Assembly: GCA_017938885.1 (NCBI GenBank)
Contig: JAGBAS010000012.1
Span: forward strand, 1 to 38,457
DNA length: 38,457 nucleotides
Direction: 5' to 3'
Source: Clostridia bacterium
Lineage (GTDB): Bacteria > Bacillota > Clostridia > Oscillospirales > CAG-272
The translations under genes and the position numbers were made by a program. This document shows, piece by piece, positions 29,816-36,649 of the stretch. The notes under the pieces were generated by a model, which was not told where the DNA came from, did no database searches, and was given only the letters and a program-made list of their open reading frames with translations. How positions within the stretch are numbered: position 1 is the stretch's first letter; each line of letters begins with the position of its first letter.

Positions 29816-31000
29816 ATGGAGATCAAGCTGGATTACAGCGATATTCAATTCAAAAACGACGGCCGTCTCAAGCTTTTGATCATCGTAGGTACCCGCCCCG
29901 AGATCATCCGCCTGGCCGCCGTTATCACCAAGTGCCGCAAATACTTTGACTGCATCCTGGCCCATACGGGGCAGAACTACGACTATAATCTCAACGGCGT
30001 GTTCTTCAAGGATCTGAAGCTATCCGATCCCGAGGTCTACATGGACGCCGTGGGCGACGATCTGGGCGCGACAGTGGGCAACATCATCAACTGCTCCTAC
30101 AAGCTCATGAACCGGATCAAGCCCGACGCCCTGCTGATCCTGGGGGACACCAACTCCTGCCTGTCAGCCATCGCCGCCAAGCGCCTGCATATCCCGATCT
30201 TCCACATGGAGGCGGGCAACCGCTGTAAGGACGAGTGTCTCCCCGAGGAGACCAACCGCCGTATCGTGGACATCATCTCCGACGTGAATTTGGCCTACTC
30301 CGAGCACGCCCGCCGCTACCTCCATGAGTGCGGTCTCCCCAAGGAGCGCACCTACGTCACCGGCTCCCCTATGGCCGAGGTCCTGCACAACAATCTCGAC
30401 GACATCAAGAAGAGCAACATCCTGACCCGTCTGGGATTGGAGCCCAAGAAATACATCCTGCTCTCTGCTCACAGAGAGGAGAACATCGACACCGAAAAGA
30501 ATTTTGTCAGTCTCTTCACCGCCATCAATAAGATGGCCGAGAAGTACGATATGCCCATCCTCTACTCCTGCCATCCCCGTAGCCGCAACCGTCTGGCCGC
30601 CAGCGGGTTCGAGCTGGATCCCCGCGTCATCCGCCACGAGCCCCTGGGCTTCCATGACTACAACCACCTCCAGATGAACGCCTTCTGCGTGGTATCCGAC
30701 AGCGGCACTCTCCCCGAAGAGTCCAGCTTCTTCACCTCCATCGGCAACCCCTTTCCCGCAGTCTGCATCCGCACCTCCACCGAGCGTCCCGAGGCCCTGG
30801 ACAAGGCCTGCTTCATCCTGGCGGGTATTGACGAGAAGAGGCTTTTGCAAGCCGTGGACACGGCGGTCTCCATGACCGAGGACGGCAACCACGGCATCCC
30901 CGTGCCCGACTATACCGAGGAGCTGGTCTCCACCAAGGTGGTCAAGATCATCCAGTCCTATACGGGTGTGGTGGATAAAATGGTCTGGCGGAAGTTCTGA
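29816..31000 (+). CDS. capG: UDP-sugar C2-epimerase, CapG type (UDP-L-FucNAc forming)
   Basis: A 394-residue non-hydrolysing UDP-GlcNAc 2-epimerase family member. Motifs are VGTRPEIIRLA (N-terminal, after about 20 leader residues), HTGQNYD, LGDTNSCLSA, HMEAGNRC, PEETNRRIVD, SAHREENID and SDSGTLPEES; the last two hold the catalytic and nucleotide residues. Together with capE and capF, the last step gives UDP-N-acetyl-L-fucosamine, used in capsular polysaccharide, O-antigen-like or wall glycans. The close similarity in context makes CapG (FnlC/WbjD) more likely than WecB. The ATG at 29816 follows AAAGGATC. Last gene of the operon, then a terminator. Confidence 0.92.
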   Translation: MEIKLDYSDIQFKNDGRLKLLIIVGTRPEIIRLAAVITKCRKYFDCILAHTGQNYDYNLNGVFFKDLKLSDPEVYMDAVGDDLGATVGNIINCSYKLMNRIKPDALLILGDTNSCLSAIAAKRLHIPIFHMEAGNRCKDECLPEETNRRIVDIISDVNLAYSEHARRYLHECGLPKERTYVTGSPMAEVLHNNLDDIKKSNILTRLGLEPKKYILLSAHREENIDTEKNFVSLFTAINKMAEKYDMPILYSCHPRSRNRLAASGFELDPRVIRHEPLGFHDYNHLQMNAFCVVSDSGTLPEESSFFTSIGNPFPAVCIRTSTERPEALDKACFILAGIDEKRLLQAVDTAVSMTEDGNHGIPVPDYTEELVSTKVVKIIQSYTGVVDKMVWRKF

Positions 31001-31040
31001 TCCCGCGTCAAAATCTGTTTTCCCCTACCTATAGCCAGAG

Positions 31041-31066
31041 AGCCCTGCCGGGATGGCGGGGCTTTC
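31041..31066 (+). terminator. Terminator of the cap operon
   Basis: AGCCCTGCC (31041-31049) pairs with GGCGGGGCT (31055-31063), followed by TTCT. The T-run is short. Confidence 0.6.
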
Positions 31067-31095
31067 TGCGTTTGATTGGGCGGGTGACGAAATGC

Positions 31096-31392
31096 TTCAA
31101 ATTGGGGTTTATCGGGCTGTTGGATTTCCTCGTGAGCCTTCCCTTGTGAGGGAAGGGGGACCGCGAAGCGGTGGATGAGTAGCCGATAAATGGACATTTC
31201 CCGAAGGGAAATGATCTGCTTTCCTCTATATAAAAACCTTTCCTGATGGTGCTTTATAGTGCTTTTCCCAGCGCAGTTCAAAAACTTTTCGTGTGGCTAC
31301 TCATCCGTCACGCCCTAAGGGCGTGACACCTTCCCTTACAAGGGAAGGCTTTCAACGCGGAAACCCAACTCCCCGCCAAACCCAAATTTACA
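31096..31392. repeat. Composite palindromic module 6, type C payload
   Basis: Left end TTCAAATTGGGGTTTATCGG, right end CCAAACCCAAATTT. The payload is the type C inverted repeat: the left arm has AGCCTTCCCTTGTGAGGGAA and GGATGAGTAGCC, the right arm has GGCTACTCATCCG, the hairpin GTCACGCCCTAAGGGCGTGAC (31307-31327) and CCTTCCCTTACAAGGGAAGG. It is related to module 4 but with the order of its parts reversed. It lies between the cap operon and the phosphatase gene. Confidence 0.8.
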
Positions 31393-31427
31393 AACCATAA
31401 CCCACAAAACAGAAAGGAGAATCCCCC

Positions 31428-32282
31428 ATGAAATACTACGTCCTCGCCGACCCCCACGGCTTTTACGACATTATGATCAAGGCCCTCACGGAGAAGGGCT
31501 TTTTCACCGACCCCGCCCCCTGTAAGCTCATTGTCTGCGGCGACCTCATGGACCGCGGGGAGGGCACGCTGGAGATGCAACGCTTCATGACCGACCTGCT
31601 GGCAGAGGGCCGTCTCATCTACGTCCGCGGCAACCACGAGGATCTCATGGAGCAGATGCTTTGGCAGATCGAGGAGGGGCAGGAGTTCCGTGTTCTGTCC
31701 GACGGTACCCCCGTCCCCGTCCACAACGGTACGTGGCAGACCGCCCTGCGCCTGGCGGGCATGACCGAGGCGGAGACCAAGCGAGAGCGGGATCTCTTGG
31801 TCCGCCGTGTCCGTGAATCCGACTACTACACCACCCTCATGCCCGCCTCCCTGGACTACTTTGAGACCGAGCATTACGTTTTCACCCACGGCTATATCCC
31901 CTGCCACGCCATTCAGGGCACCACCAAATACGGCCGGTACAAGGATTTTTATTTCAATGCCAACTGGAGAGATGCCTCGTCCGAGGACTGGAAAAACGCC
32001 CGCTGGTACAACGGCATGGAGTTCGCCTGCCGGAGGAATCTCTACCTGCGGGACAAGACCGTGGTCTGCGGCCACTATACCGCCTCCTACGGCCACGCCA
32101 ACATCGAGGGCGAGGGAGGCGAGTCGGGCTCCCACGCCATCTATACCCCCTTCTACGGCCAAAGGCCGCACGACCCCGACGCCCCCCTGGCGGTGATTGG
32201 TCTGGACGCTTGCACCGTGGTCAGCGGATTCATGAACTGTCTTGTTCTGGAGGACGGTGACCTCACCTCCAAACAGGCTTGA
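31428..32282 (+). CDS. Calcineurin-like metallophosphoesterase (PrpA-like phosphatase)
   Basis: A 284-residue cytoplasmic phosphatase with the metal-binding signature of the PPP/calcineurin superfamily. Asp8 and His10 lie in ADPHGF, Asp39 with DRG in CGDLMDRGEG (37-46), and Asn69-His70 in RGNHED. Later His residues in THGYIPCH and CGHYTASYGH complete the site. Similar bacterial proteins dephosphorylate Ser/Thr proteins or diadenosine polyphosphates; which applies here is not clear. GAAAGGAG precedes the ATG. It is a single gene after composite module 6. Confidence 0.88.
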   Translation: MKYYVLADPHGFYDIMIKALTEKGFFTDPAPCKLIVCGDLMDRGEGTLEMQRFMTDLLAEGRLIYVRGNHEDLMEQMLWQIEEGQEFRVLSDGTPVPVHNGTWQTALRLAGMTEAETKRERDLLVRRVRESDYYTTLMPASLDYFETEHYVFTHGYIPCHAIQGTTKYGRYKDFYFNANWRDASSEDWKNARWYNGMEFACRRNLYLRDKTVVCGHYTASYGHANIEGEGGESGSHAIYTPFYGQRPHDPDAPLAVIGLDACTVVSGFMNCLVLEDGDLTSKQA

Positions 32283-32306
32283 ACCGTAAACTTTGTGTGA
32301 AAGCCC

Positions 32307-32335
32307 TTGCAATCGGGGCGGGTTTGTGGTATACT
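32307..32335 (+). promoter_or_regulatory. Promoter of the MATE transporter gene
   Basis: TTGCAA (32307-32312), 17-bp spacer, TATACT (32330-32335). Confidence 0.75.
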
Positions 32336-32369
32336 ATAAAATGACAAAAAATGTGTACGAGGTGAAAAC

Positions 32370-33737
32370 GTGAGATCATCCAACGATATGACAACGGGGA
32401 AGCCTTGGGCGAAGATACTGATCTTTACCCTCCCCATGCTTCTGGGTAACATCGCCCAGCAGCTCTACAACACCGTGGACTCCATCGTGGTGGGTAAGTA
32501 CATCGGCGACAACGCCCTGGCGGCGGTAGGTTCCTGCGGCCCCATCGTCAATATGCTCTTGGTGTTGTTCATCGGCATCTCGGCGGGAGCCAGCATCATG
32601 GTGTCCCAGTACTTCGGAGCCCGCAACCGCGAGGATCTGTCCAAGACCATCGGCAACTGTATCACCGCCACGGCTATCTGCTCGGTGGTTCTGGTACTGG
32701 TAGCCACGCCCCTCATCCGCCCCGTTCTGGAAATGCTGAACACCCCGGAGTCCATCCTGGACTGGTGCGAGGACTACCTCAAGATCTGTCTCTGGGGCAT
32801 CGCGGGTCTGGCCTTCTATAACATTCTGAGCGGTATCCTGCGCGGTATGGGCGATTCGGTCTGGCCGCTGATCTTTCTGCTGGTGGCAACCGCTATCAAC
32901 ATCGTGCTGGACATCGTTTTCGTTGCCGTTGTGCAGATGGGTGTCGCAGGCGTCGCGCTGGCGACCATTATCGCTCAGCTCGTTTCCGCCTCCCTGTGCA
33001 TGGTCAAGCTGGCCATTATGCGCAAGGACTACGATTTCGGCTTCAAATTCATGATCCCCCGGGCTCAGTACATCAAGACCCTAATCCGTCTGGGACTCCC
33101 CTCGGGTCTGACCCAGGCCATCTTCTCCTCGGCCATGATTATCGTCCAGTCCCTCACCAACCAGTTCGGCGAGCAGTTCATCGCCGCCAACGTGGTCATC
33201 ATGCGTGTGGACGGCTTCGCCATGATGCCCAATTTCTCCTTCGGTACCGCCCTGACTACTTACGCGGGGCAGAACGTAGGAGCGGGACTGTATGACCGCG
33301 TCACCAAGGGCGCCAAGCAAGGCCTGGCTATGGCCGTGGGCTGCTCGGCAGCCATTACGGTGTTGATCCTCTTCTTCGGTAAGCACCTGATGGGGCTCTT
33401 CACCGAGACCGCCGATCTGGTGGATCTCAGCTACCGTCTCATGATGATTTTGGCCGTGGGCTACATCGCCATGGCCGTGACCCAGTCCCTCTCGGGCATC
33501 ATGCGCGGCGCGGGCGACACCATGACCCCTATGTGGATCTCTCTCATTACTACGGTGGCCATCCGTGTTCCCGTGGCCTACGGCATCGCCTGGCTGACTT
33601 CCCCCACCGGCAACCCCGCCGACGGCATGAAGGAGTGTATCCAGATTTCCCTGCTCGCATCCTGGTGCATCGGCGCCATTCTGACCGCCATCTTCTATAA
33701 GGTGGGCAAGTGGAAGAACAAACGCATCAAGCAGTAA
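32370..33737 (+). CDS. MATE-family efflux transporter
   Basis: A 455-residue, 12-helix membrane protein of the multidrug and toxin extrusion superfamily (DinF/NorM-related). The N-terminal TLPMLLGNIAQQLYNTVDSI is followed by VVGKYIGDNALAAVG. The second half has the pseudo-symmetric RLGLPSGLTQAIFSSAM and GIMRGAGDTMTP. It probably couples Na+ or H+ entry to export of cationic compounds. Start: GTG at 32370 preceded by GAGGTG; an ATG 18 bases further in (MTTGKPW) lacks a ribosome binding site. Own promoter and bidirectional terminator make it monocistronic. A role as a glycan-lipid flippase for the cap products is not supported by its sequence. Confidence 0.93.
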   Translation: MRSSNDMTTGKPWAKILIFTLPMLLGNIAQQLYNTVDSIVVGKYIGDNALAAVGSCGPIVNMLLVLFIGISAGASIMVSQYFGARNREDLSKTIGNCITATAICSVVLVLVATPLIRPVLEMLNTPESILDWCEDYLKICLWGIAGLAFYNILSGILRGMGDSVWPLIFLLVATAINIVLDIVFVAVVQMGVAGVALATIIAQLVSASLCMVKLAIMRKDYDFGFKFMIPRAQYIKTLIRLGLPSGLTQAIFSSAMIIVQSLTNQFGEQFIAANVVIMRVDGFAMMPNFSFGTALTTYAGQNVGAGLYDRVTKGAKQGLAMAVGCSAAITVLILFFGKHLMGLFTETADLVDLSYRLMMILAVGYIAMAVTQSLSGIMRGAGDTMTPMWISLITTVAIRVPVAYGIAWLTSPTGNPADGMKECIQISLLASWCIGAILTAIFYKVGKWKNKRIKQ

Positions 33738-33758
33738 GCCGTTCGCTTGTAAAACCAA

Positions 33759-33797
33759 TAAAAAAGCATCCGATCTCCTGAGGTCGGATGCTTTTTT
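33759..33797. terminator. Bidirectional terminator between MATE and ACT genes
   Basis: AAAAAGCATCCGA (33761-33773) pairs with TCGGATGCTTTTT (33784-33796), with A-tract on one side and T-tract on the other, serving convergent genes. Confidence 0.9.
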
Positions 33798-33811
33798 ATG
33801 GGCGGGATGAC

Positions 33812-34249
33812 TTACAGCGGCGCGTCCTCAGCCACCAGATGGCTCAGGGTGTCGATGCCGTTCTGGGCCAGAATGCTCTCGGCGGCCTCGTTGTCCTCCA
33901 CGCGGAAGACCACGCAGGCCTTGCCGTGGGAGCGGGTCATGAAGGCGTAGGTGTACTCGATGTTCACGCCGTGGCTTGCGAGAATGGAGACGACCTTGGC
34001 CAGTCCGCCCGGCTCGTCGGGGATCTCCACGGCGGTGACGTGGCTGACGTTCACCAGATACCCTGCGTTGCGGAGTGCCTCGCAGGCTTTGGTGTTGCCC
34101 TTGACGATCATACGCATGATGCCGAACTCCTGGGTGTCGGCGATGGACATGGCGCGCATATCCACGCCTGCCTCGGCCAGAATGTTGACCAGCTTCTCCA
34201 GAGAGCCGGTCTGGTTGGCGACGAATACCGAAATCTGCTTCAGTGCCAT
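33812..34249 (-). CDS. Tandem ACT-domain amino acid-binding protein
   Basis: A 145-residue protein made of two ACT domains (residues 3-65: QISVFVANQTGSLEKLVNILAEAG; 70-140: VTAVEIPDEPGGLAKVVSIL). Tandem ACT proteins bind amino acids at their interface. In many Clostridia the same gene follows an aryl-CoA ligase and iorAB, so it probably senses an aromatic amino acid or its keto acid and modulates these enzymes. There is no DNA-binding domain. GGAGGA precedes the ATG. It is separated from the ligase gene by a type E repeat but lies in the same direction, and is the last gene of the operon. Confidence 0.88.
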   Translation of the reverse strand: MALKQISVFVANQTGSLEKLVNILAEAGVDMRAMSIADTQEFGIMRMIVKGNTKACEALRNAGYLVNVSHVTAVEIPDEPGGLAKVVSILASHGVNIEYTYAFMTRSHGKACVVFRVEDNEAAESILAQNGIDTLSHLVAEDAPL

Positions 34250-34304
34250 TGTACTGTTTCCTCCTGTTATGGTAGTCGGGAATCTCTTTGTGATACCAAT
34301 TCCC

Positions 34305-34480
34305 TTGTTGAAAGTTTTTGAGGATTCTCAAGGAACTTTTTTCAAAAAGTTCCTTGAGCGGGGTAGCGGAGCGGCGACACGGTAGTGAATGACTGCCGGT
34401 GGCAGTCAGAGCCGTGTCGTGACCGAGCCGCAGCGAGACCAAGGGCAGAGCCCTTGCGGGTGCAGGGCAGAGCCCTGCGC
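34305..34480. repeat. Type E repeat carrying a nested hairpin insertion
   Basis: The framework matches the copy at 18122-18196: a 15-bp stem CTCAAGGAACTTTTT/AAAAAGTTCCTTGAG (34327-34358) and CAAGGGCAGAGCCCTTGCG (34440-34458). Between these two parts the present copy has about 75 extra bases (34364-34439) that form a long imperfect hairpin with CGACACGG/CCGTGTCG and TGACTGCC/GGCAGTCA stems. A tandem GGGCAGAGCCC unit follows at 34466-34476. Confidence 0.8.
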
Positions 34481-34492
34481 GCTCCCCCGTTC

Positions 34493-35806
34493 TCAATCAT
34501 GCAGCTTTCTCTTGTCCTTGACGCGGACGGCCTTGCCCTCGGAGCGGGCGATGGTCTTGGGGGCCACCAGATGGACGGCGGGGTTGATGCCCAGCATGGT
34601 CTTGATGGCGCCCGCCAGAGCCTTCTCGGCGGCGGTGACGGCCTTGACGGTATCCGAGAACTGATCCTCGGTCAGCTCCACGTAGATATCCAGGGTGTCG
34701 GTGTTGTTCACGCGATCCACCTCGATGAGGTAGTTGGGGGCGTAGCCCTCCTGGAGCAGAACCGTCTCGATCTGGGAGGGGAATACGTTGACGCCGCGGA
34801 TGATGAGCATATCGTCGGAGCGGCCCATGGGCTTTCTCATGCGGATCAGGGTACGGCCGCAGGAGCACTTCTCGCGGGTCAGCACGCAGATGTCGCGGGT
34901 GCGGTAACGCACCATGGGGAAGGCCTCCTTGTCCAGGCAGGTGAAGACCAGCTCGCCCTTCTCGCCCTCGGGCAGGACCTCCTCGGTATCGGGGTCGATG
35001 ATCTCGGGGAGGAAGTGATCCTCGTTGATGTGCATACCCGCCTGAGCCTCGCACTCGAAGGATACGCCGGGGCCGGAGATCTCGGTCAGACCGTAGATAT
35101 CGTAGGCCTTGATGCCCAGAGACTTCTCAATGTCGCGGCGCATCTCCTCGGTCCAGGGCTCGGCGCCGAAGATGCCTGCCTTGAGCTTGTTATCCTCGGG
35201 CTTGTAGCCCCGCTCCTTCAGGGACTCGCCCAGGTAGGCGGCGTAGGAGGGGGTGCAGCAGAGGATGGAGGCCTCCAGATCCATCATGAACTGGATCTGA
35301 CGCTCGGTGTTGCCCGAGGACATGGGCAGGGTCAGACAGCCCACCTTATGGGAGCCGCCGTTGAGACCGGGTCCGCCGGTGAACAGACCGTAGCCGTACG
35401 CGACCTGACAAACGTCCTCATTGGTGCCGCCCACCGCCATGATGGCGCGGGCGCAACAGTCCTCCCACAGATCCACGTCGTGCTGAGTGTAGAAGGCCAC
35501 CACGCGGCGGCCGGTGGTACCCGAGGTAGACTGGATACGGACACACTCGGACTGGGGTACGGCGAGGAATCCCTTGGGATACTGGTCGCGGAGGTCGTCC
35601 TTGGTGATGAAGGGGAGCTTGTGGAGGTCTTCGATGCCGTGAATGTCGTCGGGGGTCACGCCCTTGCGCTCCATCTTGGCGCGGTAGTAGGGAACGTTGT
35701 CGTAGATGTGGCGGACCTGCTTGACCAGCTTCTCGGATTGCAGAGCCTTCATCTCATCAATGGACATGGTCTCGATTTCGGGTTGGTAGTAACGGGGGGT
35801 GCTCAT
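34493..35806 (-). CDS. paaK: Phenylacetate-CoA ligase family (aryl-CoA ligase)
   Basis: A 437-residue adenylate-forming enzyme of the PaaK family. QSTSGTTGRR (92-101) is the phosphate-binding loop; AYGYGLFTGG, FGAEPW and YDIYGLTEISGPG are core motifs; YRTRDICVL and the CSCGR segment lead to the C-terminal swivelling domain. It should activate aryl acetates (phenylacetate or indoleacetate) made by the neighbouring Ior enzyme, or act in reverse to make ATP from aryl-CoA, as proposed for anaerobes. Start: ATG at 35806; a GTG nine bases earlier has no ribosome binding site. Between iorB and this gene lies composite module 7. Substrate inferred from the operon. Confidence 0.93.
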   Translation of the reverse strand: MSTPRYYQPEIETMSIDEMKALQSEKLVKQVRHIYDNVPYYRAKMERKGVTPDDIHGIEDLHKLPFITKDDLRDQYPKGFLAVPQSECVRIQSTSGTTGRRVVAFYTQHDVDLWEDCCARAIMAVGGTNEDVCQVAYGYGLFTGGPGLNGGSHKVGCLTLPMSSGNTERQIQFMMDLEASILCCTPSYAAYLGESLKERGYKPEDNKLKAGIFGAEPWTEEMRRDIEKSLGIKAYDIYGLTEISGPGVSFECEAQAGMHINEDHFLPEIIDPDTEEVLPEGEKGELVFTCLDKEAFPMVRYRTRDICVLTREKCSCGRTLIRMRKPMGRSDDMLIIRGVNVFPSQIETVLLQEGYAPNYLIEVDRVNNTDTLDIYVELTEDQFSDTVKAVTAAEKALAGAIKTMLGINPAVHLVAPKTIARSEGKAVRVKDKRKLHD

Positions 35807-35850
35807 GCGGATCACTTCTTTCTTTTTGGATTTTTGGGGAGCTAAATGAT

Positions 35851-36060
35851 TTCAAAATCGGGGTTAGTGGGCTGTTTGACAGAACAGGTCGGTGTTTTCG
35901 TTACGGGCGCACACATAGGTGCGCCCCTACCTAGTATCTAAAAGCCGAAATGCTATTGTCCAAACAAACGATCGGGGGTAGGGGCGCACCTGCGTGTGCG
36001 CCCGCCAACACAACGGTTTCCTCATGCTTTTTGGATTGCAAACATCCCGCCAAGTTCCAA
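35851..36060. repeat. Composite palindromic module 7, type A payload
   Basis: Type A arms at 35904-35931 and 35977-36004 match at 26 of 28 positions. The interior shares AAAAGCCGAAATG with module 1. The end nearest the downstream ligase gene (35851-35890) matches the left end of module 1, including TTTGACAGAACAGGTC versus TTTGATGGAACAGATC. The far end near iorB (GCAAACATCCCGCCAAGTTCC, about 36031-36060) is too diverged to be certain. On the minus strand the gene-proximal end reads AACCCCGATTTTGAAA, as in the other modules. Confidence 0.75.
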
Positions 36061-36075
36061 CCGCTTAACCTTCTG

Positions 36076-36648
36076 TCACGCTCTTCCCAGCGCAAAGGCC
36101 TTCTTATTGATCTCCACGAACTTGGGCTTGACGCACTCCTCAATAGCGGTCATCCACTTGTCCTCCGAGATCTCGGGGAAGTAGCGAGAGAGGCGGCCCA
36201 TCAGCACCAGGTTGACGGCCTTGGCGGTGCCGGCCTCCACAGCCAGGGTCAGCGCGTCCATATCGTCGATGAGGACGCCCTTCTGCTTCAGGGACTCCAG
36301 CACCTCGTGGGGGTAGGTGGCCGCGCCCGTGATGACGGGCATGGGATCGGTCTCGCGGTCGTTGACGATGATGCGGCCGCCATCTCTCAGGCAGGACGCC
36401 CAGCGGGCGGCCTCCAGCTTCTCAAAGGAAACGATGTAGTCGGCCTCGCCCTTGTCGATGATGGGGGAGTCCACCCGGTCGCCGTAGCGGACGTAGGTCA
36501 CCACGCTGCCGCCGCGCTGGCTCATGCCGTGGACCTCCGAGACCTTGACGTCGTAGCCCTCGGCACAGAGAAGATGACCCAACAGCTTGGAGGCGAGGAG
36601 GGAGCCCTGTCCGCCCACGCCCACGATCATGATGTTCTTGGTATCCAT
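36076..36648 (-). CDS. iorB: Indolepyruvate ferredoxin oxidoreductase, beta subunit
   Basis: A 190-residue gamma-type subunit of the 2-oxoacid:ferredoxin oxidoreductase superfamily. It has IMIVGVGGQGSLLASKLLG (6-24), SEVHGMSQRGGSVVTYVRYG and an end DKWMTAIEECVKPKFVEINK. With IorA it oxidatively decarboxylates aryl pyruvates (from Trp, Phe, Tyr) to aryl acetyl-CoA, reducing ferredoxin. The ATG at 36648 sits behind GGGAGG and one base after the iorA stop; longer in-frame starts overlap the iron-sulfur end of iorA and lack a ribosome binding site. Confidence 0.94.
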   Translation of the reverse strand: MDTKNIMIVGVGGQGSLLASKLLGHLLCAEGYDVKVSEVHGMSQRGGSVVTYVRYGDRVDSPIIDKGEADYIVSFEKLEAARWASCLRDGGRIIVNDRETDPMPVITGAATYPHEVLESLKQKGVLIDDMDALTLAVEAGTAKAVNLVLMGRLSRYFPEISEDKWMTAIEECVKPKFVEINKKAFALGRA

Positions 36649-36649
36649 A

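Noticed and set aside
32370..33737. MATE protein as polysaccharide flippase for the cap pathway
   Set aside because: Its motifs are those of drug/metabolite MATE transporters, it has its own promoter, and it is separated from the cap genes by a terminator and the phosphatase gene.
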